The notes under the pieces: model-generated | Seen by the model: only the letters and a program-made list of their open reading frames with translations | What the model was told of the DNA's origin: nothing | Databases searched by the model: none | Program-made: the position numbers and the translations under genes | Assembly (NCBI RefSeq): GCF_933775445.1 | Contig: NC_065873.1 | Location: 21,390,001 to 21,454,000 of the forward strand | Length of the DNA: 64,000 nucleotides | From: Argentina anserina | Lineage: Eukaryota; Streptophyta; Magnoliopsida; Rosales; Rosaceae | Reading direction: 5' to 3' | Shown here: in pieces, positions 25,594-37,127 of the stretch | Position numbering within the stretch: position 1 is the first letter of the stretch | How the letters are laid out: each line of letters begins with the position of its first letter

Positions 25594-28031
25594 TGTCTGA
25601 GCATTTACCGAAGAGAACAAAATATATTGATTCATGGTTTTTCGAGAAGAAATTAATCATCTAGTCCTAATGTCATCTATGAGCCTTCTGTATGCACTCC
25701 ACATATTGATGATCCACCCCAACCTTCCATTCCTGAGCCAGTACAACAAGATAATAATGAGTCATTACCACAAGATAATATCAATGATCTCCAACGTGAT
25801 CCTGGATTATGTTGTCCTATTTGGAAACAGCTAATAAATATGAGGGATGATATTCGAAAAGCCTATAGTTTGTTAGGTCCATTTCAACCCGAATTATCAT
25901 TTCCATATAGTGAACAAGGGGGTCAACAACGTAAGTTTCAGAGTAGTTGGTTCAAGGATAACCCATGGCTTGAGTATTCAATTGCTCATGATAAAGCTTA
26001 TTGCTTCCCATGTTTTCTTTTTGAAACCGAAGAGAATACACATAAGGCTTTCACGGTTGATGGGTTTAGAAATTGGAAGAGGGTTTGCCCAAGTGATAAT
26101 GTGTTGTTAAGGCATGTTGGAGGAGTTAATTCTGCACATAATGTTGCAATGCAAAAATGAGACTCGTTAAGAAACCCCACTAAGGGGATTGAAGCAGTTT
26201 TACATTCAAGGTCATTGAAGGATGTGGAAGACAACCGATTGAGGCTTAAGGCTGCAATAGAGGGTATTAGATTGCTAGCCAATCAAGGAGCTCCTTTTAG
26301 AGGTCATGATAAATCCGAAAGTTCCTTGAACCAAGGATATTTTAAGGAAGTTCAAAAAGCCTTTAGAAGAATGAGTCCTGAGCTTAATAAAGTTGTGTTA
26401 AATGCTCCAGCAAATGCTAAGTACACAAGTCCAAAATTCAAAAGCAACTCCTAAATATTCTTGGTAATAAAGTGAGGACCAAGATACGAGTGGAGATTGG
26501 GCACTCACCATATTGTATTCTTGTTGATGAAGCATTAGACAATTCTGGTAAGGAGCAGATGTCAATTATTCTCAGATTTGTTGATTCTCAAGGCTTGACT
26601 CGAGAATGATTTTTTAAGATTCTAGGTGTTCCTAACACTACCTCACAGACTCTTAAAAATGAGATCTCGAAAGTTCTCACTATGTACAATCTTCAAGTGA
26701 GAAACATGAGAGGTCAAGGGTATGATGGAGCTAGTAATATGAGAGGCATTTATAATGGATTGCAGACATTATTTCTTGAAGACTGTCCTTATGCATACTT
26801 TGTGCATTGTTATGCTCACCGTTTGCAATTGACATTGAATGCTACAGCTCAAAGAGTTCATGAGATCTGGCAATTCTTTCAAACCTTGAGTCTTATTGTG
26901 AATTTTGTTGATTCTTCTGCTAAGCGGCATTCTGCATTAAGAGAAGTGAGAAAAGAAGAACTTACAAATCTTGTAGCTTGTAAAGAACTTCAGACAGGCA
27001 GTGGTCTAAACCAAATTTGTACTTTGCAGCGAGCTTGTGCTACACGGTGGAGCTCACATTTCCGTTCTATTAAGAGTTTGGTTGAATTGTTTAGTTCAAC
27101 AAAGAAAACTCTTAATGATACGATTGATCAAAGGGTGGAAGGACAAGCTGAAGCTATTCTTAAAGCTTTGAGATCTTTTGAGTTTGTGTTCTGTTTGCTT
27201 CTAATGAACAAAGTCATAAAAGTTACTGATTTTCTTTGTCAGACGTTACAGCGGAAAGCTCTCGACTTTGTGCAAGCAATGAACTTTGTTAGACTTACAA
27301 AGGCACTTCTTCAGGAGATGAGAGAAGAAGGTTGGGATGATTTGGTAAAGGATGTTGAATCTTTTTGTGAAAAATATGACCTTGATATGTCAGATATGAG
27401 TGCACGTTACAAATCCGGAACATGTCGTGATTGCCAACAACAGAATTTCATATCAATTGAGCATCACTACCGTAGAGATTTGTTCAATATTTTGATTGAT
27501 TATTAGTTGAGTGAGTTGAACAAAAGATACTCAGAACAAGCTTCAGAACTCCTTATACTTGGTTCAACCTTGGATCCTCGTGATGATTTCAAAAGCTTCA
27601 AAACTAAAGATGTTTGCAATCTTGCAAAGAAGTTTTATCCTGCTGATTTTGATGATGGTAAAATGTGCACCTTGAATTGGAGTGTGCATATTATGAGAAG
27701 GATATGCGTAGTGATCCAAAATTCAAGAAATTAGAATCCATTGCAGAATTGTGCCACACTTTGGTGCAAACAAGGAAGTTTGAATTTTTTCCTATGTTTT
27801 CATAGATTGATTAGTCTTATTTTGACTATTCTTGTGTCTACAACAACCACTGAAAGGTCATTCTCAGCTATGAATATTGTTAAGAATAGACTAAGAAACA
27901 AGATGGAAGGTGAGTATCTTGATGATTGTTTGGTACTTCACATTGAGAAAGAGTATGCCGAGGCTATTGACAATGAGGAGATTATACATGAGTTTGAAGT
28001 TTTATCGAACCGTAGAATTAAATTTAGCTAG
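25594..28031 (+). pseudogene. hAT transposase relic (TTF zinc finger, hAT dimerisation)
   Basis: The relic starts at ATG 25594 (MSEHLPKRTKY) and soon meets a TAG. Recognisable blocks follow in order: a TTF-type zinc finger region (WFKDNPWLEYSIAHDKAYCF, near 25954-26015); the acidic strand ILVDEALDNSGKEQMS of the RNase H-like core (near 26520); the second core block GQGYDGASNMRG (near 26715); and the C-terminal hAT dimerisation block (STTTTERSFSAMN) near 27840-27885. This is the ZMYM1/DUF4371-like branch of hAT. It is broken by in-frame stops at 26158, 26608, 27504 and 27732 and by frameshifts near 26440 and 27740, so it is not a working gene. Confidence 0.92.
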
Positions 28032-28225
28032 TTTATTTTTTTTCATTTCATTTGAGAAGTAATGCTTTATATCCTCAATTTTTATGTGTATCTCTCCTTT
28101 CCCGTTAATGAATTTTCTCCTGAAGTTTTTTTTTTCTATGGGCAAACTTAAGTCCACCCTAGGTTCAAGTCCTGGGTCTGCCACTGGTATAACCTGCAGA
28201 TATGGTGTTTTGGGTACGGAAGGAG

Positions 28226-28690
28226 TTAATTACCAGTGGAATTCAAACTCAGAAGAGTTGAGGAGTTGAGTTGTGCCAGAATTAGGACACCAATGTCTGA
28301 TGAAGTTCGTATACCGAAAAGCAAATATGCATTGCTCTCAAAAATAAAGGTTTGGAGTGTCACCGTAATTGTAATTGACCCCTGCATGGGCGTTGTCGAA
28401 GTAAATTTTGTGATTGCGGTTGGGGTTAATGGCGACTGGCGAGGAGAGATGTACCAAGTGGCGGTCAATAAGGAGCCTTCCGTATTGAGTCGGGAGACGG
28501 TGGCTGATTCCACCTTGAATTCGGGGAGATGTGGACTCGGTATTCTCATGGACTCATGCAATAGATGAACCAAACGATGAAGCTGATCAAGGCTGCGACT
28601 ACGACGAGCTTTACCACAAAGTTGCAGGTGCGTTTTCTGAGGGAGGCAAATTGCTTATAACCAAATCCCATAACAATGACAATTATTTGT
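28226..28690 (-). pseudogene. LEA2/NDR1-HIN1-like gene, copy 2, frameshifted
   Basis: On the minus strand an ATG (MGFGYKQFASLRKR) leads to a membrane segment (KLVVVAALISFIVWFIYCMS) but then stops. The LEA2 part continues in another frame (PHLPEFKVESATVSRLNTEG followed by SLLTATWYIS) and runs to a stop at 28226. One frameshift thus separates the membrane anchor from the LEA2 domain. It is paralogous to the fragment at 24313-24660 in the same orientation, so the two look like a decayed tandem pair with the hAT element between them. Confidence 0.75.
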
Positions 28691-28850
28691 TTATAGAGTT
28701 ACGTATTTCTTTCTTTGTTCATTTCTGTTGTTCTGTAAAGGTACCCGCTATCCTGAAAGACTACATATATACATGACGGAGGCTGGGCCACATGTTAGTT
28801 AGTTAACACAGTCAAATCCGCTCCAACTGTCAAACAAGCGCAGCATCTAC

Positions 28851-31800
28851 ATGTCACTCACTTCCCTACACATGGCACCACCTACTTCCTCCATTCCATT
28901 TCCTTCTATACATACACCAATCTCTTCTTCTTCTTCTTCTTCTTCTCTGCTTCTCCACAATTCTATGCTCCGAAAACTTGGTCACTGCTTCCTCTCTTCA
29001 CACCGAAGATTACTACTCTCCTCGCCCAGAAAACCACACTCACTTCCGCACTCTTTGATCTCTCGTCGACCCTTCTACGCTTCCAAGGTTTTAGCCATGG
29101 CTGACCGACACACTTCAAACCCAACTTCCCAAAGGCACGCCAACCGCCTCGCTGCCGAGCACAGTCCCTATCTCCTTCAGCACGCCCACAACCCGGTACC
29201 TCGGATTTCTCTGTTTTTATTTGTTTGCCATGATTGAGCTGAAAGTTGTTTGCTTTATTTATATTAAAGATGGGATTTTGATTGTGTTACAAGGTTGATT
29301 GGTATCCATGGGGTGAAGAGGCTTTCGCCGAAGCTCGAAAGAGAGATGTGCCCATCTTCTTATCAAGTAAAAATTGTTATAATTCTAGCCTTATTATATG
29401 TTGACGCATTTTATTACATGATTACTCATTCAAAGTGTGCTGCTTTTTACATGTGTAGTTGGGTACAGCACATGCCATTGGTGAGGTTTCTCATCAGACT
29501 TAATACTTGTATTGGATGTTGAAGTTGGGGATGAAATGGAACTGATTTGTTTGGTGTGGAACTGTCATTTAGGTGTCATGTTATGGAGGTTGAGTCGTTT
29601 GAGGATGAAGGCGTTGCCAAGTTGCTGAATGAGTGGTTTGTTAGCATCAAGGTGAGTCGAGATGATTCTGTTGCTAATTTCTATTACCACATTTTCATGT
29701 TAGACAGTGTCATAGTTAAACACTTATATTCTGTAGTTTTTTTCTTTCTTTTTCCTAACACAGTATTGACACAGGTGGACCGGGAGGAAAGGCCAGATGT
29801 GGATAAGGTGAGTGATTCATGATGATGTCCTTACGAAGTTAACATCCATTAATACCAGAAGTTATTAGTAGGCCTTCAAGAGATCCTAACATATGACTGG
29901 GAGATCTTTTTTACTTCTGAAAGTCTTTGAATTTCTACTTGCTATGATATTTTTAGCAATATTAGAGATTTTCAAGAGCATTCTGTATTTCCAAAAGATA
30001 AGGAGGCGAAACGGAAAGGTTTTACAGTCATGTGTACGAGGTTAAATGTGTAATGTGCTTTAGAAGTCTATATACTCCACTGGTGATTAATACCAGTTAG
30101 ACTGTGTCCGAAGATGAACCATATAAACTCTAATATGATCTAATGAAATATATGAGAAAAAGTTGGGGCATCTACATTCCAGTGCATGGTTAACTTTGGC
30201 GCAAATGGATGTTATTTGTTTGGAAATAAACTTCTTTTTCAGAAAATGGTACCAATTTTGCATCTGTTTCATGAGCAGCTTGATGTGCTGAGAACATTTT
30301 TCATTTCTCCAGGTATACATGACCTATGTACAGGCCCTGTATGGTGGTGGAGGCTGGCCACTGACCGTGTTCCTTTCACCAGATTTGAAACCTTTGATGG
30401 GTGGAACTTACTTTCCCCCAGAGGACAAGTATGGAAGACCAGGATTTAAGACGATACTTGGGTGAGAACACATGTTTAGAGAGTAAATTGAGCGACCCCA
30501 CCCCTTCCCTTTAGATGGTTTACTTGATTGGCACAAATACTTGGAAAGTTGCAGTATAATATGCTGATTTTTCTAAATGTTACATGTATCTGCATTTTAT
30601 GCTTCAGAAAGGTCAAAGAAGCCTGGGAGACCAAGAGGGATATGCTCATTAAGAGCGGAGATTTTGCTATTGAACAGTTGTCAGAAGCACTGTCAACTAG
30701 TGCAAGCTCTAAAAAATTGTCGGATGGGGTTCCAATGAATGCTTTGCGTCTCTGTGCTGAGCAAGTAGGTATCCTTGATTGTGAATTTTCTTGTCTGGTT
30801 TTCCCTGAGTATGGGTTTACCTATCTTAGTTTTTGGTGTTCCAAGTCAAATATCGGCTGCATATTTTCTTTCCCATTCTTCCACTTCAGTATGAGAGCAT
30901 TTTGGGACGTGTTGGTCACCAACTCACCAATGTGTCATTAAGTTTTGAAGCTCATAATGAAGCTTTGTGGTGAAAAACATGTCATTTGCTTTTTCTGCTG
31001 TATGAAATGTCAGCTTTGTTTAATTGAGTGGTGCATCTATTTCCCTGAACCTCGTGCTTCAATCTTGTTGCAGTTTTCCCAAAGTTATGATGCAAATTTT
31101 GGTGGGTTTGGATCCGCCCCTAAGTTTCCTAGACCAGTTGAGATTCATCTGATGCTTTATTATTCAAAGAAGTTGGAGGAGACTGGAAGTTCTGGAAAGG
31201 CCAGTGAAGTTGTTAGAAAGGTTCTCTTCACCTTGCAATGCATGGCAAGAGGGGGGATTCACGATCACATAGGAGGTGGCTTCCACCGATATAGTGTGGA
31301 TGAGTGCTGGCATGGTTAGTTTTTCCTTATTAAGGAATAATTTTCATCAATTTCTATCATCAGAGCATGATGGCAGACTGAACTGTTTAAATCAAGTGCA
31401 TTCATAGCATGGTCACAAATTATGATGCATGTGTCTCTTTTGATATGTTTCGTAACAAATTGTTCTGTTCTGTTGTAGTACCACACTTTGAGAAGATGTT
31501 GTATGATCAAGGGCAACTTGCTAGTGCCTACCTAGATGCCTTCTCTATAACCAAAGATGTATTTTATGCATCTATTGCTCGGGATGTTCTTGATTATCTG
31601 AGGAGAGACATGATAGGGCCAGAAGGCGAAATATATTCAGCAGAAGATGCTGATAGTGCTGAGTTGGAAGGTGCTACCAGAAAAAAGGAAGGAGCATTTT
31701 ATGTTTGGTCTAGCAAAGAGGTTTCTCCATTGCTTTTTTTTTTTTTAAATTTTGGGCTCCATGTCCACTTCAATGGTGTGAATTTTATCTGTCACTAGTG

Positions 31801-33693
31801 AAGAGTACAATACTTGGTCGACTCTTTTATTTTTATCTTTCTATTCTTGATCATCTTTTTCTGTACAGGTTGAAGATATACTTGGAGAGGATGCAACACT
31901 TTTTAAGAACCACTATTACATAAAGCCTGCAGGTAACTGTGACCTCTCCAGATTGAGTGATCCTCAAAGTGAATTCAAGGGTAAGAATGTGCTCATTGAG
32001 AGAAAAAATGATTCTGAGGCATCAAAGTTTTCCTTGTCGGTTGAGGAGTACCTTGATATTCTGGGTCGGAGCAAGCGAAAGCTGTTCGAGAAAAGATGTA
32101 GTCGGCCGCGACCACATTTGGATGACAAGGTGTTTCTCTTTTAACTGTCGTATGTTATACCTCAAACAGTCATCCTTTTCTTTTATTTGTGAGTCATAAA
32201 TTGATATAGAAGGTGCTTGCCAGGTAATTGTAGCATGGAATGGATTGGCCATCTCAGCCTTTGCAAGAGCTTCTAAAATTCTGAAGAATGAACCCAAGGA
32301 GATCAAGTTCAACTTTCCAGTTGTTGGCAGTGATGTAAGAGTTTACCAACTTCACTTTATTAATAGGGGGATGAGGTGTTAATAGATGGAAGGTTTACCA
32401 GTTATGGAAAATGCTTCTCGAGTGATGCCTAAATTTAATACTTTTGGTAGTTTCAAGTGTTCATAATATCTTATAGCAAGACATTATTACTGTTGTCCAT
32501 TCCTTAGATGTAATAACTATTAGTTCATAGGGCCTGGACTGAAAGGGTAGTCATGACTCATGAGAATCACATTGTTGGACGTCTTTTTCTGCTACTTTAC
32601 TGATTGTTTTGGTGTATTGCACTCCAAATATTTCAAGCCGGGGGAGTATATTGAAGTTGCGGAGAAGGCAGCATCTTTCATCAGGCGGCACCTGTACAAT
32701 GAGAAATCTCGTCGACTTGAACACAGCTTTAGGAAAGGCCCGTCTAAAGCACCTGGATTTCTAGATGATTATGCTTTTCTTGTTTTGGGGTTATTGGATC
32801 TTTATGAACTTGGTGGTGATCTCAGCTGGCTAGTTTGGGCAATTGAACTGCAAGACATGCAGGCAAGAAACATTACTTGTCATCTTAAATTATTGTGAGT
32901 TTCCACCTTCCTCCATTGTCTTGATGCGAGTTTGTTTGAGATTTTATCCAGGATGAGATATTTTTTGATAAAGAGGGAGGTGGCTATTTTAATACCTCGG
33001 GCGATGACCCCAGTGTTCTCCTTCGTGTGAAGGAAGATCATGATGGGGCGGAGCCTTCTGGAAACTCGGTTTCTGTGATCAACCTTGTGAGATTGGCATC
33101 CATGCTATCTGGCAGCAGGTCGGAGCATTACAGACAAGAGGCTGAACATGTTCTGGTTCGTTATGCCTAGCCAAACTTCTGATCTTACAAGTTGAATATC
33201 CACGAATATGTCTCCCTTCATATTTTTTGTTTCGTTTTAACAGGCAGTTTTTGAGACAAGATTAAAGGATATGGCCATGGCAGTACCTTTAATGTGTTGT
33301 GCATCAGATATGCTCAATGTTCCTTCTCGGAAGCAGGTTGTTGTTGTTGGCCGGAGAAATGTAGAGTTTGAAAGCATGCTTGTCGCTGCTCATGCATCAT
33401 ATGATACTAACAAAACAGTGAGTTATGAAAGAACCTTATCAGTTTATGATATCCTTTAATCACTCTAATTTCCTGAATTTCAATGACAGGTTATTCACAT
33501 TGATCCAACTAATTCGGCAGAGATGCAATTCTGGGAAGAAAAAAATAGCAACATTGCGCTTATGGCAAAGAAACATATTGCCGCAGACAAAGTGGTTGCC
33601 CTCGTCTGCCAAAACTTTACTTGCAGCCCGCCTGTAGTTGACCCTGGATCCCTGGAGGCCCTGCTGTCCCAGAAATTAGTCCCTACAGCTTGA
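28851..33693 (+). CDS. SPATA20/YyaL-like thioredoxin-domain protein, 839 aa
   Basis: Fifteen exons keep phase: 28851-29195, 29294-29366, 29459-29480, 29573-29651, 29775-29807, 30313-30461, 30608-30764, 31074-31314, 31479-31720, 31869-32129, 32224-32334, 32638-32862, 32952-33155, 33244-33417 and 33490-33693. The 839-residue product has a presequence-like N-terminus with an eight-Ser run (25-32). The DUF255 thioredoxin-like domain follows: [18 protein letters not shown], then [20 protein letters not shown], with a Cys145-His-Trp-Cys148 motif. A six-hairpin glycosidase-like part comes next ([39 protein letters not shown]). The biochemical role of the family is not settled. Exon 3 is only 22 bases and splits the CHWC motif from its partner exon. 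Intron 12 has a GC donor (CAG|GCAAGA). The start is the first ATG; a second in-frame ATG lies seven codons later. Confidence 0.94.
28924..28945. repeat. (TTC)n microsatellite inside exon 1
   Basis: Seven TTC-type units encode the poly-Ser run of the presequence of the SPATA20-like protein. Length changes here would be in frame. Confidence 0.85.
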
Positions 33694-33940
33694 GTTTGTT
33701 ATTAACATAGAGTTGAGATGAGGATACTAATTGTATGTTTATACATTGCAGAAAAAAGGTTCTAGATACGCTTGTTTCAGTTTCTTTTTCTGGCACCCTA
33801 TACGTTGTGTACAGATAAGCTGTATAAACAAGAAGAGAATTTTCGGTGTTCAGAGGTAATGACAGTATTGGAATTAGTTGTAGGTTGGTCAAGTCTCTCT
33901 TCAAGTTTTAGTCTTCAAAACAAGTTGTTTTGTACGAGAC

Positions 33941-34947
33941 TTGATATTCCGGTCGGCCAAGGCGACATTACAGTCTTTCCTGGCTAACTCATGTGGGCTG
34001 TCCCGAGAAGCCGCCATTGAAGCATCCCACAAGGTAAAGCTTCAATCTTTAGAGAGACCAGACTCTGTTTTAGCCCTTATTAGAGAGTATGAATTCTCAG
34101 ACACCCAGATCTCAACTCTTGTTCAGAAACACCCAAAAGTTGTCTTACCCGATGCCCAGAAAACGCTTCTGCCAAAGCTCGGCATTTTCAGCTCTATAGG
34201 TATGTCAAGTTTCGACCTTGCAAAAACACTGATTTACAACCCACTTATACCTTTTGTGCCGAAGCTTGAAAAACCACATCGTACCCACTTATACCTTCCT
34301 CAAGAAAGTGGTGATCTTTGATCTCAATGTCGTAAAGATATTGAAGTACAACTCATCTATTTTCAGGGTAAATCTATCCAGCACTGTTGTACCCAATATT
34401 CAGCTAGTTACAGAGTTGGGCATGCCCCCCTCGGTTATTCTCCAGTTGCTAACATTTTATACTAGAATTATAACGATATAGACTGAACTTTTCAGTCAAC
34501 TTGTTGGTCAAGTGGAAGAAATGGGATTCGACCCTCGAAAGTCAAGCTTTGTGCCAGCCATGGTGGCATTATCTGCAAAAGAGACTGCATGGAAACGATG
34601 TGAAGAGGTTTATAGGAGATGGGGTTGGTCGGATTCTGATATTCTTTCTGCCTTTTCAAGTTGTGTCACTGTGCATGCCCAAATCTGAGGAGAAGAATGG
34701 ATTTCTTAGTGAACAAGATGGGGTGGCAGTCCCGCATGATTGCAAAATATACCAGGGTGTTGTGTCACAGCTTGGAGAAGAGAATCATCCCGAGGTTCTC
34801 AGTTGTGAGTTTTTAGTTTTGAAGGGAGTTATAGAAGATGGGAGGTTGAGTTTGCCCTTCAGAGAAGGTCTTCTTAAAGAAGTTCTTGTGGGATGTGTAC
34901 CACGGGAAAGTGGATGTGCAGGATGTTTGATCTTGATGACACCGTAA
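33941..34947 (+). pseudogene. mTERF pseudogene, copy 1 (5'-truncated, frameshifted)
   Basis: The frame from 33941 matches the intact copy at 38328 from SCGLSREAAIEASHKVKLQS onward, but lacks the first ~45 residues and the organelle presequence. A frameshift near 34255 moves the reading to SLKNHIVPTYTFLKKV, and a TAG at 34479 interrupts the line before TELFSQLVGQVEEMGFDPR. A later shift near 34680 leaves the C-terminal part (KGVIEDGRLSLP) in a third frame. It begins about 250 bases after the stop codon of the SPATA20-like gene. Confidence 0.88.
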
Positions 34948-35039
34948 TATAGCTATAGGATTTTGCCGTTGAACCTGCAGGCGCCACTAGAAGAACTGGA
35001 TGGTGCCTTCTAAGTAGGAAGAGGTTTCTCATTTAATTG

Positions 35040-35353
35040 CTATGTAGCACCGACACTTCTAAGGCTATTCCCCGACACTCACTTTCTCACACTTTCAGCG
35101 TGTCAGAAATATTGATTTTTCCAACACTTCCCGATACTTTGATTGACACATCATATCATTAGTTTAAATTAAATAAAAACATAAAAATAAAAATAAAACA
35201 GAAATAATTCAAGTTTTGTTTTAACCTCATCGTTTTCCTTTTGTTCTTTTCTAAGATTTATTAATGTATATATAAATTTTCGTGTCGACCCCATGTCAAA
35301 ATTTAGGTTTTTTAGATTTGTCACGTCGCGGTGTCGGTGTCGGTGCTACATAG
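35040..35353. mobile_element. hAT-type MITE with perfect target duplication (314 bp)
   Basis: The left end CTATGTAGCACCGACAC is repeated exactly, in reverse complement, at the right end. The octamer TTTAATTG flanks both sides without mismatch (35032-35039 and 35354-35361). The interior is AT-rich and non-coding. Exact termini and duplication point to a recent or recently mobilised non-autonomous element. Confidence 0.93.
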
Positions 35354-35525
35354 TTTAATTGAATGTGTTTTGTATAATCGTAATATCGTCTCTATGGCTT
35401 CTTGAATTAGTTGCATCAATCTATCAGGTAATGTCATATTGTTTGTTGCTTAGTTGTATTTTTGGTGTTGAAACTTTTACTCTTATTTAAGGGCAAATTT
35501 TTATAGAAAGGGGGACTATAAATTC

Positions 35526-36181
35526 GGTTGGTGTTCTTTGGTACTGCTCTTTAAACAAAACAAAGTTTGAGCTATTCAAATATATTGACCTGGCTAAACG
35601 TTACCCTTGATGATTTAGGTAGATTGCTGAATCGCTGCACAGATCAAGTCTGTCTCACAAAATGCAGTCAAGTCTAACTTTAAGTTCATAGAGAAGAATT
35701 AAGGTCCGAGATGGCTATACTATTTTCATCTCACTTGTAGTAAGAGTAGATGACTTGAGCGTGCATTCGTTGTATCAGATTCCCCTCCCTCCTGTTGGAT
35801 TAAGAAAGAAGGTGGATGCTACAATTGTGCTGAACATGACAAGTAGGTCATGGAGTCTGTTGAGCAGTTGGTTTAGGATTCTGTAATATGCAGTCATTTG
35901 CTTTTACACTTCTGAAGCATACCAGTACTGGTTGAATTTCAAGACTGCACATATAAATGTTCAAATAGAAGAACAAGAACACCGGTACTTGATACTTTCA
36001 TTAAAAATTGCAGGGTGAGCGATTAAGCTCTGGTTATAACTTAGTCAGTGTGCTTGACATGACTTACTGAATTTCATGTACCATAATCGTATCCTACCTG
36101 GTTGACTGGTTCAGAATCCGCAGCCATCAAGTTTCAAGTATAACCAAGGCTTACCAAGCAAGGATCTTTCTCTTTACACAC
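35526..36181. repeat. Duplicated block A of the mTERF cluster
   Basis: This block is a diverged direct copy of 37128-37925. Shared words include TTGGTGTTCTTTGGTACTGC, AGCATACCAGTACTGGTTGA and AGCAAGGATCTTTCTCTTTA. Small insertions and deletions separate the two. The blocks lie between mTERF copies and record segmental duplication of the locus. Confidence 0.85.
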
Positions 36182-36486
36182 ACAAAGAATGCGGCCACCA
36201 TTATCTGGCATATGGGGGTTATAGTTACACCTCAAATATTGTTATATAGACCTTGGATACTTAATACACCTCTATTTAACTTTCTAACTATTTAAAAACT
36301 CAAGTGCACCTCCTCATACTTACCAGAATACCCTCCAACTATTTATATGTTTAATAATTTACTTTATTTGCAAAGAAGAAATCAATATTTGTAGATATAG
36401 TTTATGGTAATTTGGAGGAATGTTGGCGGTGATAGCAAACTCAAAGAAAAATTATATCGTAATTGGTTTTTTTAATCTTTAGGCTA

Positions 36487-36643
36487 GGATACTTGATATT
36501 TGGAAAAAGCCTCTTTGGTGGTGTGACTCGAAAGGGGTTAAGTACTATCGTGTCCAGAAGCCGACTTGGACTTGTATTTCAGTTGCTCGAGTTTTAAGTA
36601 TGCGGTTCAGTCTGATAAAATCCAAACAACGGTGAATCCTCAT
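36487..36643. repeat. Copy of the mTERF 3' flank
   Basis: The stretch matches the sequence just after the intact mTERF gene (about 39505-39626), for example in GGACTTGTATTTCAGTTGCT and GCGGTTCAGTCTGATAAAAT. A shorter cognate is seen near 45266. It shows that the duplicated unit extended past the coding region. The copy is cut by the copia LTR at 36644. Confidence 0.8.
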
Positions 36644-37118
36644 TGTTGGTATTTAGGTAGATTATTATCTGAGATTTGCTTCTGTTAATAATCTCTAGTT
36701 TATAGGGACATGTTAGATTTGACTGTTTTCTTGTAGTCGTGTACCACGCACTAGAGTAGTGCAAGGCGTGGGCTGCTTTGTTTTTCAGTTTTCCTTGGAA
36801 GGCTATTTAAAGTCCAGACTGCAAATAATGATTACAGTCAAGTATTCTCCCAATTCCGGTTTGTGTTGTTGTGCTTCTGATATTAAAAAATCTGGTATCA
36901 GAGCCCCATCACGGGGTCTGATTGAAATGGAGAAAGAGTGTTACAAGACCGCAGTTTCTTATAGAGTGATTGAGAGAAACAGGTGAGAAGAGTGAATGAG
37001 AGATGGAATCGGAGGAGAGGGATTCTGTGCCGAAGTTCGATGGGTACTACGACCATTGGTCTATGCTCATGGACAACTTTAATTATTCGATCCAAACAGT
37101 GCTGGAATCTTATTGAGT
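36644..37118 (+). mobile_element. Truncated Ty1/copia retrotransposon (LTR, PBS, gag start)
   Basis: An LTR-like part runs from TGTTGGTATTTAGG (36644) to about 36892. It is followed by TGGTATCAGAGC (36893-36904), the classic copia primer-binding site complementary to initiator tRNA-Met. An ATG at 37003 opens a gag-like frame (MESEERDSVPKFDGYYDHW, then SMLMDNF) matching the start of copia gag proteins. The frame breaks off after about 30 codons where duplicated block B begins. No protease, integrase or reverse transcriptase remains. Confidence 0.82.
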
Positions 37119-37127
37119 TTGGAATTC

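Larger units (their letters stand above)
24774..28186 (+). mobile_element. hAT DNA transposon, 3.4 kb, with decayed transposase
   Basis: The ends CAGGGGCGGACCCA and, reversed, CAGTGGCAGACCCA match at 12 of 14. The host octamer GTATAACC is duplicated perfectly at 24766-24773 and 28187-28194, which fixes both borders and the hAT superfamily. The element carries a hAT transposase relic and an (AT)n run at 25492-25510. It sits between two broken LEA2-like fragments. The perfect target duplication suggests insertion more recent than that of the two MITEs to its left. Confidence 0.93.
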
